A stretch of DNA of 64,000 nucleotides from Camellia lanceoleosa (taxonomy: Eukaryota; Streptophyta; Magnoliopsida; Ericales; Theaceae): assembly GCA_025200525.1 (NCBI GenBank), contig CM045761.1:134294223-134358222 (forward strand), read 5' to 3'. This document shows, piece after piece, positions 1 through 11,471 of the stretch (positions are counted from its first letter, which is position 1; each line of letters opens with the position of its first letter). The translations under genes were made by a program, and so were the position numbers. The notes beneath the pieces were generated by a model. That model was not told the origin of the DNA, searched no databases, and saw only the letters and a list, made by a program, of their open reading frames with translations.

Positions 1-215
1 CAAGACCATTCGAGCGCAAGAAAGATCGCTCGAGCTAAAAACGCCACCCTCCTAGTAGTTTTGCAGACCTGCAAAAATACTGGGAGTTTTCAAAGACTGC
101 TCAAACGCAAGAAACACCCTCCCAGTATATTTGTAGACCTGCAAATATACTAGAAGTTCTTAAAAACCGCTTGAGCGCAAGAATGACCGCTCGAGCAAAC
201 TGACCAAAATCTAGC
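1..215. repeat. CTCGAGCG-motif cluster with a 70-bp imperfect duplication
   Basis: The segment carries several CTCGAGC/CGAGCGCAAGA motifs. It also has two imperfect copies, about 70 bp apart, of a unit starting CACCCTCC and containing the palindrome-like GCAGACCTGC (from 45 and from 115). The same kind of motif fills the U3 part of the gypsy LTRs at 10495-10870 and 18185-18570. By analogy this may be the cut end of another LTR whose remainder lies left of the window. That is inference: no LTR terminus, PBS or TSD is visible here. Confidence 0.45.
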
Positions 216-1389
216 AAAGACTTCTTTGAACAACGAACTCTGAACCTATTTCAAACGCAATCACAATACTCAAACAACCCAATTGAACCAAGAATAAGAT
301 GAACAAGGATATGAACAACCAAATAAAACAAGGAATCTCGGACCCAAAACAATAAACAAGTCGGTTCTAAACTAGAATCGTTATAGTCACCCTAGACACA
401 ACAAGTCACACATCATAGTTCCTAAGGCACTCCCAGCATATCAACCTTATTTCCATATGTAACCATTTAAGTAAATACTTTTATTTAGTCTTGTACATTT
501 ATATTTCATTTATTTTACTTTACAATGTAAATAAAGAAATATCTCCACATTTGGATTCAAAGAAAAAACAAAAACAAAAAAGCCAAAAAAAAAAAAAACA
601 AACAAACAAACAAAATTCAATTAAATCAGAAGTGGCTCCCCTAGTTTTAGTACAAAAATAATTTTTCGACTAAAATTTCTAAGTTTGACGTTGAAGTAAA
701 GTGATTATACATTAATGTATAAGGAACAATTACCGCCAAATATTATTTTTAAAATCATAAGTTTTGAAAATTTCAATTTTTACGCTTAGAAAATTTTCAG
801 ACTAAGTCAAATTGTTGACCGAAAACTTGGATCTTTATCCGAACTGTTACAGTTTCTAAAACATGGACTGTGAATGTGAAGGTTTGAAGGAATATATGTG
901 ATTGTGGGATTGTTAAGGAAAATGAGTGTGAAGCTTTGATTGAGAGGAGTTGGCTAAGAAAGATGTATCGGCATGTGGTTGCCACCACTACTTAGGGTGG
1001 ATTATCAACCGATAATAGAGATTCTGTGGTAACACTCGACCAAGTTCCATGTCGGAGTGATGGTGAATAAAATTTACAAATAGAAACTTGTTTTATATGT
1101 TGTTTTGTTTTCAAAAAAGTAAAATTGATTCCAAAATTTGAAATTTTTTTGAAAAATGATATTTTCATATATTTCCAAAATAAGTTTTCACTACCTCCTC
1201 TCTTCCTCACCATCACTAACGACCTCAGGCACTGCCAGTGAAAAAAGGTATTTTAAAATGGGCTTATAAAATTACTATGTTAAAGTGTTTAAAAAAAAAA
1301 TTAGAGACCGAAAACTTTGTTTTGGAACTTAAAAGCCTTAAAAATAGAAAAGAAAATACACAATGATGCATACCCAAGTACCAGCAGCT
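216..1389. other. AT-rich non-coding stretch
   Basis: No open frame here resembles a protein family. The sequence is AT-rich with poly-A and AAAC runs (about 570-615). The short ORFs on the minus strand at 797-1566 have low-complexity, Phe/Ile/Leu-rich translations typical of AT-rich non-coding DNA. Confidence 0.5.
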
Positions 1390-1700
1390 GGACCGACTGT
1401 TGGACAGATAAAAAATTTGGATAAATAAAAAATTTGCACAAATAAAATTTGGACAGATAAAAAATTTACACAAAAAAATTGAACAGATAGAAAATAATTT
1501 GAACAGATAGTTAAAAAAGTCAACAGATAAATCAAGAGGTAAAATTGAAAATAAAATGTCTTTCAAAACAAGTAAAAGGATCTTTCACCAAACTATTTCA
1601 CAAATAGTGTACCTCTCACTAATAAAAAAAAATACACTAGACTTAATGCCTTAGACACCCTCTAAATTAGATTTATCACTAATTTTCTCATTTAATTTTA
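1390..1700. repeat. aacagata-type minisatellite with conserved flank (uninterrupted paralogue of 40280-41530)
   Basis: Degenerate units like GGACAGATAAAAAATTTG or GAACAGATAG repeat from about 1405 to 1530. A flank follows that reads through ACTAGACTTAATGCC and ends ACTAATTTTCTC. The same order of units and flank is seen at 40280-41530 (ACTAGACCTAATGCC, AACAATTTTCTC), where an 895-bp hAT element interrupts it. The present copy has the uninterrupted junction (GTCTTTCAAAACAAG) and so acts as a paralogous empty site. The unit array also appears at 22190-22534. Confidence 0.6.
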
Positions 1701-1930
1701 AGATAAATTACACTCATTTTACCTTGAAATTATGATTAAAAAAAAAAACTGTATTTTTAACATTTTTTTTTTTTAAGAACAATCAAAACAGATTATATTA
1801 ATAAAGGAAAGAGTACCTAAGTTCAAATATAAAACAACCGTACACAAAAGATCAAGAAAACACCAAGTGTGGGTAGATTAAACTAACCGAAACTAACCAA
1901 ATACGAAGTGTGGGTAGATATTAAAATAAA

Positions 1931-2210
1931 TAAAGATAAATATATATTTTAATAAAAAAGAGATAATGATATTATTTTTTTATTTATATGACTAACAAAT
2001 TATTAATGAAAAAAGTAAGGTAAATTATACTCACATCTTGAAATTTGAAGAAAATATAATTAGGTCCACATATTTGACATAATTACATTAATCTCCCTTA
2101 AAGTTTTAATTCATGTGACACTTATTTTTTTCATTAATAATTTGTTAGTCATATGAATGAAAAAATAATGTCATTATCTCTTTTTTATTAAAATGTATAT
2201 TTATCTTTAA
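1931..2210. repeat. Foldback inverted repeat (about 85-bp arms)
   Basis: The left arm (about 1931-2018) begins TAAAGATAAATATATATTTT. Its near-exact reverse complement ends at 2210 (right arm about 2121-2210). Only a few mismatches are visible, and the loop is about 100 bp. The form is that of a foldback MITE or a palindromic duplication. No TSD was identified and there is no coding content. Confidence 0.6.
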
Positions 2211-2221
2211 GGTAATGTTAG

Positions 2222-2343
2222 GGATACCAAATTTTTTATTAAACAAATGACCAAATGTCTCACATGGTGTGAGGTCTGCAATTTTGTAGACTCCACACTA
2301 ATATGAGACATTTGATCATTTATTTGATAAAAAATTTGAGACC
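2222..2343. repeat. Small hairpin element, probable MITE
   Basis: The arms 2222-2262 and 2303-2343 are inverted copies (left GGATACCAAATTTTTTATTA, right end AAAATTTGAGACC), and the centre continues the pairing through GTGTGAGGTCTGC against GTAGACTCCACAC. Almost the whole 122 bp can fold into one hairpin. It lies about 10 bp from the larger foldback at 1931-2210. It could be a miniature transposon; if transcribed, its RNA would fold into a long stem. Confidence 0.5.
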
Positions 2344-4675
2344 TATCGCATTTTCTTTGATTTTATTACTTCTTTCATAATTATCACAATAAATCAAACC
2401 GTAAATATATCCAAGGAAGATGTGATATAAAATAATGATACAAAATTGATAATATGTAACATTTCTCAATTTTTTTCTTCACTTGATCGATGAAGTTTGG
2501 AAAAATGAAAAGATTAATAAAAATTGAAAAAACTGAAAAAGATTTGAAGTAAAAGTATTACAAAGAAGTGGGAGAATCAATATTAAATTAAAGAGTTAAT
2601 TACTTAAAAATCTTATTTACAAATGTTATGATAGCTTAGGTCATATTTAAAAATGTTTATACCAATAAGTCTTATTTAATAAAACTAAGAATATTATCAG
2701 TTTTTTTTTTAAATTTTTAAAATTAAGAACATTATCAATTTTATATAGTAATGTTTCAGATAATTCTTTCACCAACTGATAAAAAAAAATAAAGCATGAG
2801 ATTAAACATTTTTATCCTTCTACTTATTGGTTTGATTCAACTATCCAACAAAATCAAGAATATATTAACAGTTTTTTCTAATTTTAAAACTGAGAACATT
2901 ATTAATTTTTTTCATTTTTAAAGTTTTTTTTTTAAAAAAATTTACACATCAATGTTTTATTATCATACTCTTTTATAGACACAAAATTTTCAATTTTGCA
3001 CAAAAAAAATAATTTAGTTTTTTCAAAAAATATTAGGTTTTTTTATTTTTGCACATAATTTTTTTTTTTTAGTTTTTTCAATTTGAAAGTTAATATTTTA
3101 AAATTTTAAAAGTCAAAATAAATGTCAAATCATCATATTCCTTTATAGACAATCATAAATGATGAACAATCATTATTTGAAGGGCAATTCCGATTATTAA
3201 AAATTTTAATGGGATTTGAAGGTCCAAAAATCTTAGTTAGAATTTAATGAAATATAAGTTCATAAATTAGGACTTGTGTCTAAATGTCTCTAAATTAAAT
3301 TCAATAGAGTGAAAAAGAAAAAAAGAAAAAAAAAAAGAAGAAAGAAAAACGGGTGAAATTCACAATTTAATTAACTAAAATATCACTCTTTATTTTATTT
3401 TATTTTTAGACTATGTTTAGAAATGTACTAATTTTTTTTAGAAGGTTGAGAGAAATGTACTAAATTAGCAATCAATATAAAAAATCAATTCATTCTTTAC
3501 TTCTTCTTTTTTTTTAATATTATCGTAAAGGATTATTAAAAAAATTAATTCTCAAACAAATCCATTAGTTTTCCACCATCTACCACCCTTTTATAGGGTA
3601 ATTCTATTTCCAAGCATTAATTGCTTTCATTTCACACACTTAATATAATTTTTCTTTAATACAATTTTGTCATAAAATAAAAATACCATAACAACCTTAT
3701 CTTCCGCCACTCAAGTCATAATTCTAAAACATCACAATCATCCCCCGTTGTAGTGTCACCTCTCTCCTCCGCCATTTCTCTTGTTGCCTCTTTTCTCCTT
3801 CATCTGTGACCACCTTCCGCCATGAACTATACACTCCTACAAACTTCTAATTGTGAAACATTCACTTTCGATGTTAACTACAAAAATCTACAATGGATGA
3901 AAATAAGCTGGGAGTAGCGGTGGTGATGGCAATTGAGGATTTTGAGAGTGACAGCAACGATGATAAAAGATGGAGTGGGTGAATAAAAGAAAAATAAGAA
4001 TTTTAAAATTAAATAAATAAATATATTATTGAAATAAAGAGATATATACTATTTTTTTTAAATTTTTTTTTAATATGTATACTAAGAAGTTGCTCATTAA
4101 ATATATACATCCAAGAGAATTGATGTGTAAAAATAAAATTTTCCCCTTCTCTTAACATGACAGTGAAATAAAGAAAAAATAATTACAGAAAATAGTAAAT
4201 ATTATAAATATTAATAATTATAATTATAATTTTTTTTTTGATGAATTCATAATAATTTTTAAAAGTTATCTCCGAATTGTAATTCTCCCTAAAATAAAGT
4301 GATCGATGGTACAAAATTAAATTAGTGAATCCCATAAGATTAAAAAAAATAATAATTTCATAATTTTGTTAACCATGGTACACTTTTTTTTCCCAACGTT
4401 TTATATTATTTAATTCAAGTATTTGACAATATATTATTAATTGTAATTAATTTCATAATAATAATTCAATTATTTGACAACATACCACTTTTATACGGAG
4501 AATTTATTAGCAAATCTTTTTTTAAATGTTTGTATCCTAATTAATTCATAAGATATTTTTGTATTACGATAAGTCCTATTATTTGAACATTTAATTTACC
4601 AAATCATAATTTTCATATTTAAGATATTTTATGGACATTTCTGTCCTTACAAATATTTTTTAAACGGTTAGTAAT
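2344..4675. other. AT-rich non-coding stretch
   Basis: Poly-A and poly-T tracts and low-complexity purine runs dominate (for example 3312-3350). A short GC-richer pocket at 3700-3840 contains pyrimidine-rich CTCTCTCCTCCGCC sequence that could be an old UTR-like fragment, but no exon or protein motif is visible. I see nothing else to annotate. Confidence 0.45.
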
Positions 4676-4795
4676 TTAGTGATGTGAACATTCATATTTT
4701 ACGATGTAAATGTTCACATTGATGGTGTGAGCATTCACATTGACGGTGTGAATATTCACATTACGGAACATTCGCATTGTAAATGTCACTATTAT
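4676..4795. repeat. Short tandem array of GTGAACATTCACATT-like units
   Basis: About five imperfect units of roughly 22 bp each contain a GTGAA/CATTCAC dyad, so each unit is itself nearly palindromic (for example GATGGTGTGAGCATTCACAT followed by GACGGTGTGAATATTCACAT). There is no coding capacity. Function is unknown. Confidence 0.5.
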
Positions 4796-5429
4796 TAGGA
4801 ATATTTTGGTAATTATGTCACTCATAAAACTTATTGGAATATGAGAAAATAATGTAGACTAAATGAAACATAAGTAGGTGAAAAGGAATTTATGAAAAAG
4901 TGTCCCTTTTTATATTTTAGCTAGTGAAGATTGAAGAGCGTGGTTGGAGATATTCTAGTAAGCTAAGCAAAAGTTGCAACAAACATCACAGATACACACA
5001 AATTAAAATTACCTCTTTTAAGTTGTAACTAACATCCCGCTATAAGGTTAATAAAAAGGAATTTGATCAGAGTCCCATCATAATAAATCTTTCATGCATT
5101 AAGAACGAACACACACACACACACAAAATATTTTGAAAAGTCCAACACTCATTACTATTATTAAAATATTCTTAATGAATAATTTAATATTTTAAATTTT
5201 AAAATAATATATTTCATTTTACTCCTTTATAATCTAAGCCCAAAGCACTTTGCCACCCATGTGGTTCAAATTAGTCAGAAATAGTCAGGAAGGCCCTCAA
5301 ATCATTATCACCGTTAACTATAAATATAAAATGACTGTAATATCTTTAAATCATATATTTTTTTTTGTTATTTTTTTTTAATTTCTCCTCACACACACAT
5401 AATTTATAATCTTTAACATTAATTCAATT
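4796..5429. other. AT-rich non-coding stretch with a short (AC)n tract
   Basis: There is a dinucleotide AC run near 5109-5125 and another short ACAC run near 5390. Otherwise the stretch is AT-rich sequence without recognisable genes or element ends. Confidence 0.4.
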
Positions 5430-5690
5430 AAATCACAATTAATTATAAAATTTTAATTATTTATCATAATTTTTATCTTTTTATTCTAATTCGAATTTAA
5501 TTATATTTTAGATTACAACTAATCCTAAATATTTAATTATTTATTGTAATTCATAACTCTTTAATCTAATTGTAATTTAATTATTTTTAGATCACAATTA
5601 ATCCTAAATTCTTAATTATTTATTGTAATTCTTAACATGTTAATCTAATTTTAATTGAACTATATTTTAAATCAATTCTTAATTCTTAAG
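5430..5690. repeat. Tandem array, about 79-bp unit, 3 imperfect copies
   Basis: The landmark AATCCTAAAT recurs at about 5521 and 5600, followed each time by TTAATTATTTATTGTAATTC. A third, more diverged copy lies upstream. The whole array is AT-rich and non-coding. Confidence 0.45.
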
Positions 5691-6244
5691 TATTTTATAT
5701 TTTTATTTAATTATATGTTAGGTCAGGGTCATACAATAAATTTGGAAGACAAGAACACGACCATGCATATAACCCACTCACTCTTTTTCTTTTTATCATT
5801 TTTTTTACACAACACCAAAAATACAAAACAAAACAAAAAACTTGCAAATTAGTACAAAAAAATAGAACAACACTTTACAAAATAAAATAAATGTACAACA
5901 TGTAGGGAGTCATAGAGTACCTTTTAAGTAAAATTAAATTGAGGTAAGTAAATTATGATAAAGAAAATACGATGAAGAAAATTATAATAAAATAAATGTT
6001 AATAGTCAGAAATTAGTAGTTAGAAATTTTTTTTTAACATCCTCAAAGATATATGCCTAGCAAAGGTCATCCACCATTGTCCAGCACGTGTGTTTCTTTT
6101 GTGTCACAGTATGGATTTTTTTTGGTTATATTTTATATTTTTTTTATAGTAGTTCACCTACACAAGGCAATTTGCACCCAAAAAAATAAAAATAAATAAT
6201 AAGTAAAAAATACTAATTGAAGTTTTTGAATAAAAAAAAAAACT
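5691..6244. other. AT-rich non-coding stretch
   Basis: No gene or clear repeat boundary is visible. If the LTR call at 6245-7015 is right, this is the decayed start of that element's internal region (minus orientation), but no gag motif could be read. Confidence 0.35.
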
Positions 6245-7015
6245 TACTAGAACCCCTGGCAATGACGCCAAAATTTGGTAGGTCATTTGCACACCAAAAT
6301 AAAATGAATAAAACCGGTAACAACTACTACTACATACAATAACGGTTGAGAATGGGTGTTAAATCACAGAGATTAGGGCAAGTTGGTTTTAATTCTAAAA
6401 ATTCTGGTTTTGAAAATGAAAGGTGAGAAAAAGGAATCCTTAGGATTTAGAATTCACTACTAATCTTGTAATTGGAGATTATTGTATTTAGATTGTAGAA
6501 AATTATTGAGATGGATACTATGATGTAACTTCGTCAGAACACATCACTTAAAAAGGTTTGTGTTTTAGACTCAGAAAGTCATGAATCATATTTGTTTAGC
6601 ACGGACCGTCACCACTAAACTAAGATTGATACATGACCTGTTTTACTAGATATGTCTCGTATAACAATTTTATTACACAAGTATGAAAATCATTTGTATA
6701 ACATGTATTCATGATTAAATGAACACATAATTTGATAAAACAATATTTGTATAAAAATATGAGTTATACAACAGTACTCTAATCAATTAAAAATCTACAA
6801 AACTAAATATACACTACTCCAATTACTTGATCAGAGTTTCATTTTAACCTTAAGATATAAAAATTAACTACTCATACTACTATAATGACCACTATAAAAT
6901 AAATACACTCTAAAATTTCTTCTCTCTCTCTCTTCTTGGCCCTCTCAGCTCGCCTCCCTTCTGCTCTCGCCCAGCTGCCCCTTTTATAGGCAAAACCTAC
7001 AAAAACAAACAAAAA
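6245..7015 (-). mobile_element. Decayed gypsy-type LTR with adjacent primer binding site (minus orientation)
   Basis: On the minus strand the text ending at about 6250 reads TTTTGGCGTCATTGCCAGGG. This closely resembles the primer binding sites that follow the 5' LTR of many plant Ty3/gypsy elements of the Athila/Tat type (TTGGCGCCGTTGCCGGGG-like). The sequence on its LTR side (6290-7015) contains, also on the minus strand, CTATAAAAGGGGC near 6980-6992, a good TATA box, followed by a purine-rich leader with GAGAGAGA. That is the expected order TATA, R/U5, PBS. No matching second LTR, gag or pol was found, so it is a fragment. The 5' LTR boundary and exact family are inferred. Confidence 0.45.
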
Positions 7016-7070
7016 TTATAGTAGTGTAATATTAATAGATATTATATATAATATGCATATATATATATAT

Positions 7071-7332
7071 ATATGTGGGTGTTTGGAAAGTTATTATCTT
7101 AGTAAGTTTTTTTAATTTTTGATTATTTTAGGAGGTTAAAATTTTTATATTTAAGAAGATAATTGGATTTTTTTGTAGTTAGATGTGATGTTTGTCAGAG
7201 AAAAAGTGAAAAGATTATAGATTTGATGTGACATTTTGTCTAGATTTATTTTTTTTTATTTTTTAACCAATTTTGTCTTTTAGTATTTATTTAGCAAAAA
7301 AATATATATATATTTCCCAAACACCACCATAT
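7071..7332. mobile_element. Small TIR element (MITE-like)
   Basis: The left end ATATGTGGGTGTTTGGAAA and the reverse complement of the right end, ATATGGTGGTGTTTGGGAAA, are inverted repeats about 260 bp apart. The interior is AT-rich and non-coding. GTGTTTGG termini are common in plant non-autonomous DNA elements, so the family (hAT or Harbinger type) cannot be fixed without a TSD. Confidence 0.4.
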
Positions 7333-8450
7333 GTTAATGGAGGGGTAGAGGGGATGAAGGCTCTACAGACTTCAATTTGTTTCCTTTTCTTTTCTTTTTC
7401 AATTTATAAATATAATATAATATCTAAAATATATTATTTACAGTAATATTTGTACAAACATTCAAAATATATAAAAACACACAAAAATATATAAAAGTAT
7501 AAAATAACAAAAATAAATAGACTAATAAAATATATTTTACCGGGCTGAATATGTAATATTTAGGCTCTAATCAATATTATTAGTAGTTTTTATGGTTGTG
7601 GGGGAACATATGCTTTTTCGTAGAAGTTGTGACCATGTTGCTATCAAGTTCATTCCGCTGACAGTTTGATAAATCCCTTGAATGGTCTGCAAATAAAGGA
7701 AGCATTCCTAAAATTACGAAGGTAAATTAGCCTAAGTGAAATGTATAAGGGAGGTGTATTTTGACAAATGGTAAATAGTCTATAGATATTTATATGAAAA
7801 TATGAAGTTATAGATTCATACGCATTGAAAAATGGTGTGGTTCTGGACAAGCTATAGTGTCATTAGTTAAGCAACTTCCATAGTAGAAGGTTTCATTGGA
7901 GCGACAACAGTTAAGGACACATCTATATAACGTTTCAATTAGATGTTATACATGAAAAGGAATATTATGAAGGGGAACTACAAATATGTCTGGCTCTTCC
8001 TTGAAAAAAGGCGCCCAAACAATAGGTGTGTAGATTGTATTACATAACTGTTGTTCTTTTTCTCTTTGACAATTTTCCCTTTTTTGTTGTTGCAGTAATT
8101 GTTGCTTTCGTTCACTTGTTAGTCTTAAATAGTATGCACGCTATTGGCAATTTTGTTCACGCTTACGAGCTGGGAAATATCGACTGATTATTTGTGTAGG
8201 TATTGGTAACGCAATGTGATTCGCTCTATTTATGTAGCATACCTTGTTGTTCTTCAGATAGGCATTGTCGAGTTTTGATTGAACAATTATTCATATGTTT
8301 GAGCTAAATTCTAGAGTATGCCTACATTTAATAATAAATTTTGCAAGTTACATCTAGAATAAATCAATAATAAATTAAACAATGACGTCGTGGAAGCTAA
8401 CTTCTTAAAGTTTTCAACATTAATTGTAAAGAAAAGAAACCAGCATATTG
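7333..8450 (-). other. Non-coding stretch with a faint minus-strand coding trace at 8030-8250
   Basis: Between 8030 and 8250 the minus strand can be read with one stop as a Gln/Arg-rich stretch. It includes YYLRLTSERKQQLLQQQK and then a hydrophilic linker ending PFFKEEPD. The composition is unlike the AT-rich junk around it, which suggests an old coding fragment. I could not assign it to a family, and no flanking exons were recognised. The rest of the stretch shows nothing. Confidence 0.2.
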
Positions 8451-8608
8451 AGTTCTGGAATAGAACAAACAAGTTTTAAGAATCTTCATAAAGTTCAATA
8501 AATCTGAATGGTTAGATATTTTTCACAGTTATGGAATAGAACAAACAAGGTTTTAAAAATTTTCATAAAATTCAATAAATCTAAATGGTTAGATATTTTT
8601 CACATAAT
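8451..8608. repeat. Tandem duplication, 76-bp unit
   Basis: GGAATAGAACAAACAAG occurs at about 8457 and again at 8533. Each copy runs to ATGGTTAGATATTTTTCACA with a few substitutions. It is a local direct duplication in non-coding sequence. Confidence 0.7.
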
Positions 8609-10466
8609 AAATTTGTGGCTATGTTTCTTTTTATATGCAGGACATGATCTCTATATTAGTAGATTGAATTAAGCTAGTAAACAATCAGAAAGTAAACCAG
8701 AAACTACAGTTTCAATTGAAGAAATAAACACATGTTTAACAAGAGCAAACCAAGAGATCATAAAAGGAAAACAATGAACTGTCGAAGTAAATGTTTAAGT
8801 ATTTTTATTTGCTTAGAAAAGGTAGAACCAAATGATTTGGTAATCCAAAACTTAAGGCACATCAGTATTCATGTAACGCCCTCAAAATAAACCCGTAATA
8901 TATACAATATTAATATTTATTGGTAAAAGAAAACAAAACATTATTCCATTCATCAGAGTATTCTTATTAAAAGACATTACATATAACATCGAAAGTAAAT
9001 GCCCTACGAGCTTACATCTTTCCAAGTCAACACTTGGACACAAAATGTGAGTACTAACTCAACTACAAATTAAGCCCTCGGCTTGAGTTTACATGTAATG
9101 TCAAAATAAAACAAATAACAACTAATCTAAACAGAGTCTTCAACTCCAAATCCTTCCAGGCTAAGTCCTTGGAGGTAGCATATCACCTGGACCTGAAAAT
9201 GATGTTCCCTTATAGGGTGAGCCACAGCCCAGTAGAAATATACTAAACCAAATATAAGAACTGACTAAAGCAATAGCATTCGATATATGGTTAACACCTT
9301 TAAATTCATTATAACACTTTACAGTTTCATGACAATAATGTCCATGACATGTTTCACTTTACGTTATTATTCAACTTTCCAATTATACAAACATGGCTTA
9401 GAACCTGGCCAAACAATAATGATGCGACTACATCTCACATCAACATTACTTCCAATATCAACAAATCAAATGAGACTAAGGCTCATACGAAAACACTTCC
9501 ATAAATCAATAAGTACACATATTTGCTGTACTACTGGAGTCCATCCCCTTTCTCCTTCTAAACAGGTTTGACAGTCCATCTCCTATCTTCCCTCAAACCA
9601 TGGAGTACATCCCCTATCTCCTCCCAAACAATATGCATATACAGTGTATTAAACACTTGTCATACACAATATTCAATCAATACACAGATTCGCTGTATTA
9701 ATTCAACTGTCATATTTAATGACTCATTCAATGTGATTAGTTTCAGTTTTCCCTAATCAATATGCAATGTCTACAACAATCACAACTATCCTCCACCGAT
9801 AGCCCAAAACAGTTATTTCTAAACAGGAAATAAATGTATCAACAAATGTAAATTCAACATTTTCATAGGTGAGTGATTAAATTATCCAACTACACCGTTT
9901 AATCCCATAGTACCCCAATTTCATGAATTAAACTTAATTCCATAAATTTTTCAAAATTAATTATACGAATTAATTTGTTACAATAATTAGGGCTTTCCCC
10001 ATTTTCTCAAAAACCAACCCTAAGGTTCAATTTTATCAACTTGACACTACCAAGGTCATTTTTCATGATTCACAATCACATGGAATTAAATATATAAACA
10101 ATTCCCTATTTCTCAAATTATAATACAAACCTTAGTTTTCCAAAATTACCAAACGACACCAACATATCAAAAATACCAAAACTTAGGACAAAACCTATAA
10201 TATGGAGTAGGAAATCCCTACCTCGAAGTGAAGAACTCAAATGGAGATGATGGAGATGATGACCCAAAATCCAAAGTGCTCCAAACCGCCAAACTCTCAG
10301 ATTAAAGTAAAGCCCTCGAGACCCTCTATCTTTTTAATAAAGAACCTAGGGTAGGAACACCTTAATAATAGATGAAACCTAAGAGAGAAGGTGAGTGGAG
10401 GGAGAGAAAACACGGACCTAGGGTTCTGAAATCAAAAAGAGGATGAAAAAATGTTTTAAAAACCGC

Positions 10467-10487
10467 TGCTGCATATTTAAATAAAAC
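10467..10487 (-). promoter_or_regulatory. Candidate LTR TATA box
   Basis: On the minus strand TTTTATTTAAATATGCAGC lies directly downstream of the CTCGAGCG array and upstream of a pyrimidine-rich leader, the expected position of a U3 TATA box. The same box occurs at about 18170-18182 in the other LTR. This is inference from position and composition. Confidence 0.35.
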
Positions 10488-10494
10488 AGGCTCG

Positions 10495-10870
10495 CTTGAG
10501 TGAAGGATTGGTCGCTCGAGCGACCAGACACAAGAAATCTTGCTCGAGCGAAGAAAGTCTCGCTCGAGCCAAAAACTCGAAGTTTCTGGTCTGCAACCCA
10601 GAAGCACGCTCGAGCGACATGATGCTCGCTCGAGCGAAGAACTCGAAAACATACACCTCGCTCGCTCGAGCGAAGGAAAGCTCGATCGAGCCAAGAAACC
10701 TGACTCTGGGTCTATACCTAGACGTAGTCTCGCTCGGCGAATAAATCTGCTCGGCGGCGAACCAAAAACAAAGAGCTCGCTCGAGCGACAAACTTCTCGC
10801 TCGAGCGAAGGACCAAAATCAAAGAGCTCGCTCGAGCGACAAACTTCTCGTTCGAGCGAAGGACCAAAAT
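10495..10870. repeat. Array of palindromic TCGCTCGAGCGA motifs in LTR U3
   Basis: About a dozen copies or near copies of the 12-bp palindrome TCGCTCGAGCGA (core CTCGAG) occur with irregular spacing of about 20-45 bp, each followed by spacers such as AGGACCAAAA. The array gives long ORFs in several frames that are composition artefacts (ARAS and SLER repeats). It lies immediately upstream of the presumed promoter in element orientation, so a regulatory role is possible. Confidence 0.75.
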
Positions 10871-11048
10871 TCTGGACAGCAACCATTTGTTCCCAAACAC
10901 AACCAACCTGTAACAAACCTGCCCAACACATCCTATAACTTAAAAACAAAGTATGGAATGATGGAAACAACATATATATAACAACAGGATCTACGGAACC
11001 TAAGTCCGGATGCAACAACCAAATGGGAAAAGACCAGGGTCGCTATAA

Positions 11049-11062
11049 CCTCCCCCCCCTTA
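11049..11062 (-). other. Polypurine tract of the chromovirus
   Basis: On the minus strand this reads AAGGGGGGGGAGG, immediately before the LTR start TATAGCG. This is the expected plus-strand priming site for reverse transcription. Confidence 0.8.
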
Positions 11063-11471
11063 AAGAATTTCGTCCCCGAAATTAAGCATAAGTTTTCAAA
11101 AATAGGTTTTCCTCAATTTCCAAAGACATTACATTATAATAATAAACAACTTGACCCAATACCGGTCATTTCATCTCTTATCAAGAGGCATTTCACAATA
11201 TATATTTCAACCTGCATTATCAATATGCAATTTTCTTTCAGTTTCAACTGTTTTCAATATACATGATTCCCATTTCCATATCATATTCAATTTCATTATA
11301 TAACTCCAATTCTACAACGCATTCAACATATGCAATGTTACACTAAACTTCCATTATGAGGCAAGTTTCAAAATACTTCCATTAAACCAAAACATTCACA
11401 GTGTTTTTCAACTTAAGACATATATATAATGTTCTTAAAGTTCATTAAATTTACAAAATCTCAATACATGA

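Larger units (their letters stand above)
8872..11047 (-). repeat. 3' LTR of the chromovirus (minus orientation)
   Basis: In element orientation it begins TATAGCGACC just after the PPT and ends GGGCGTTACA, so it does not start with the usual TG. The same unusual start is confirmed by the solo LTR at 53713-55781, which has a perfect TSD. It contains an array of CTCGAGCG motifs (10495-10870) upstream of an AT-rich TATTTAAATA box. Confidence 0.9.

Noticed and set aside
4676..4795. Possible riboswitch-like or stem-loop regulator from the GTGAA/TTCAC dyads
   Set aside because: The dyads are units of a short tandem repeat and no gene lies next to them.
10362..11018. 218-codon minus-strand ORF and other ORFs in four frames over the LTR
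   Set aside because: The same repeat TCGCTCGAGCGA is palindromic and lacks stops in most frames; the translations are SLER/ARAS repeats inside an LTR.
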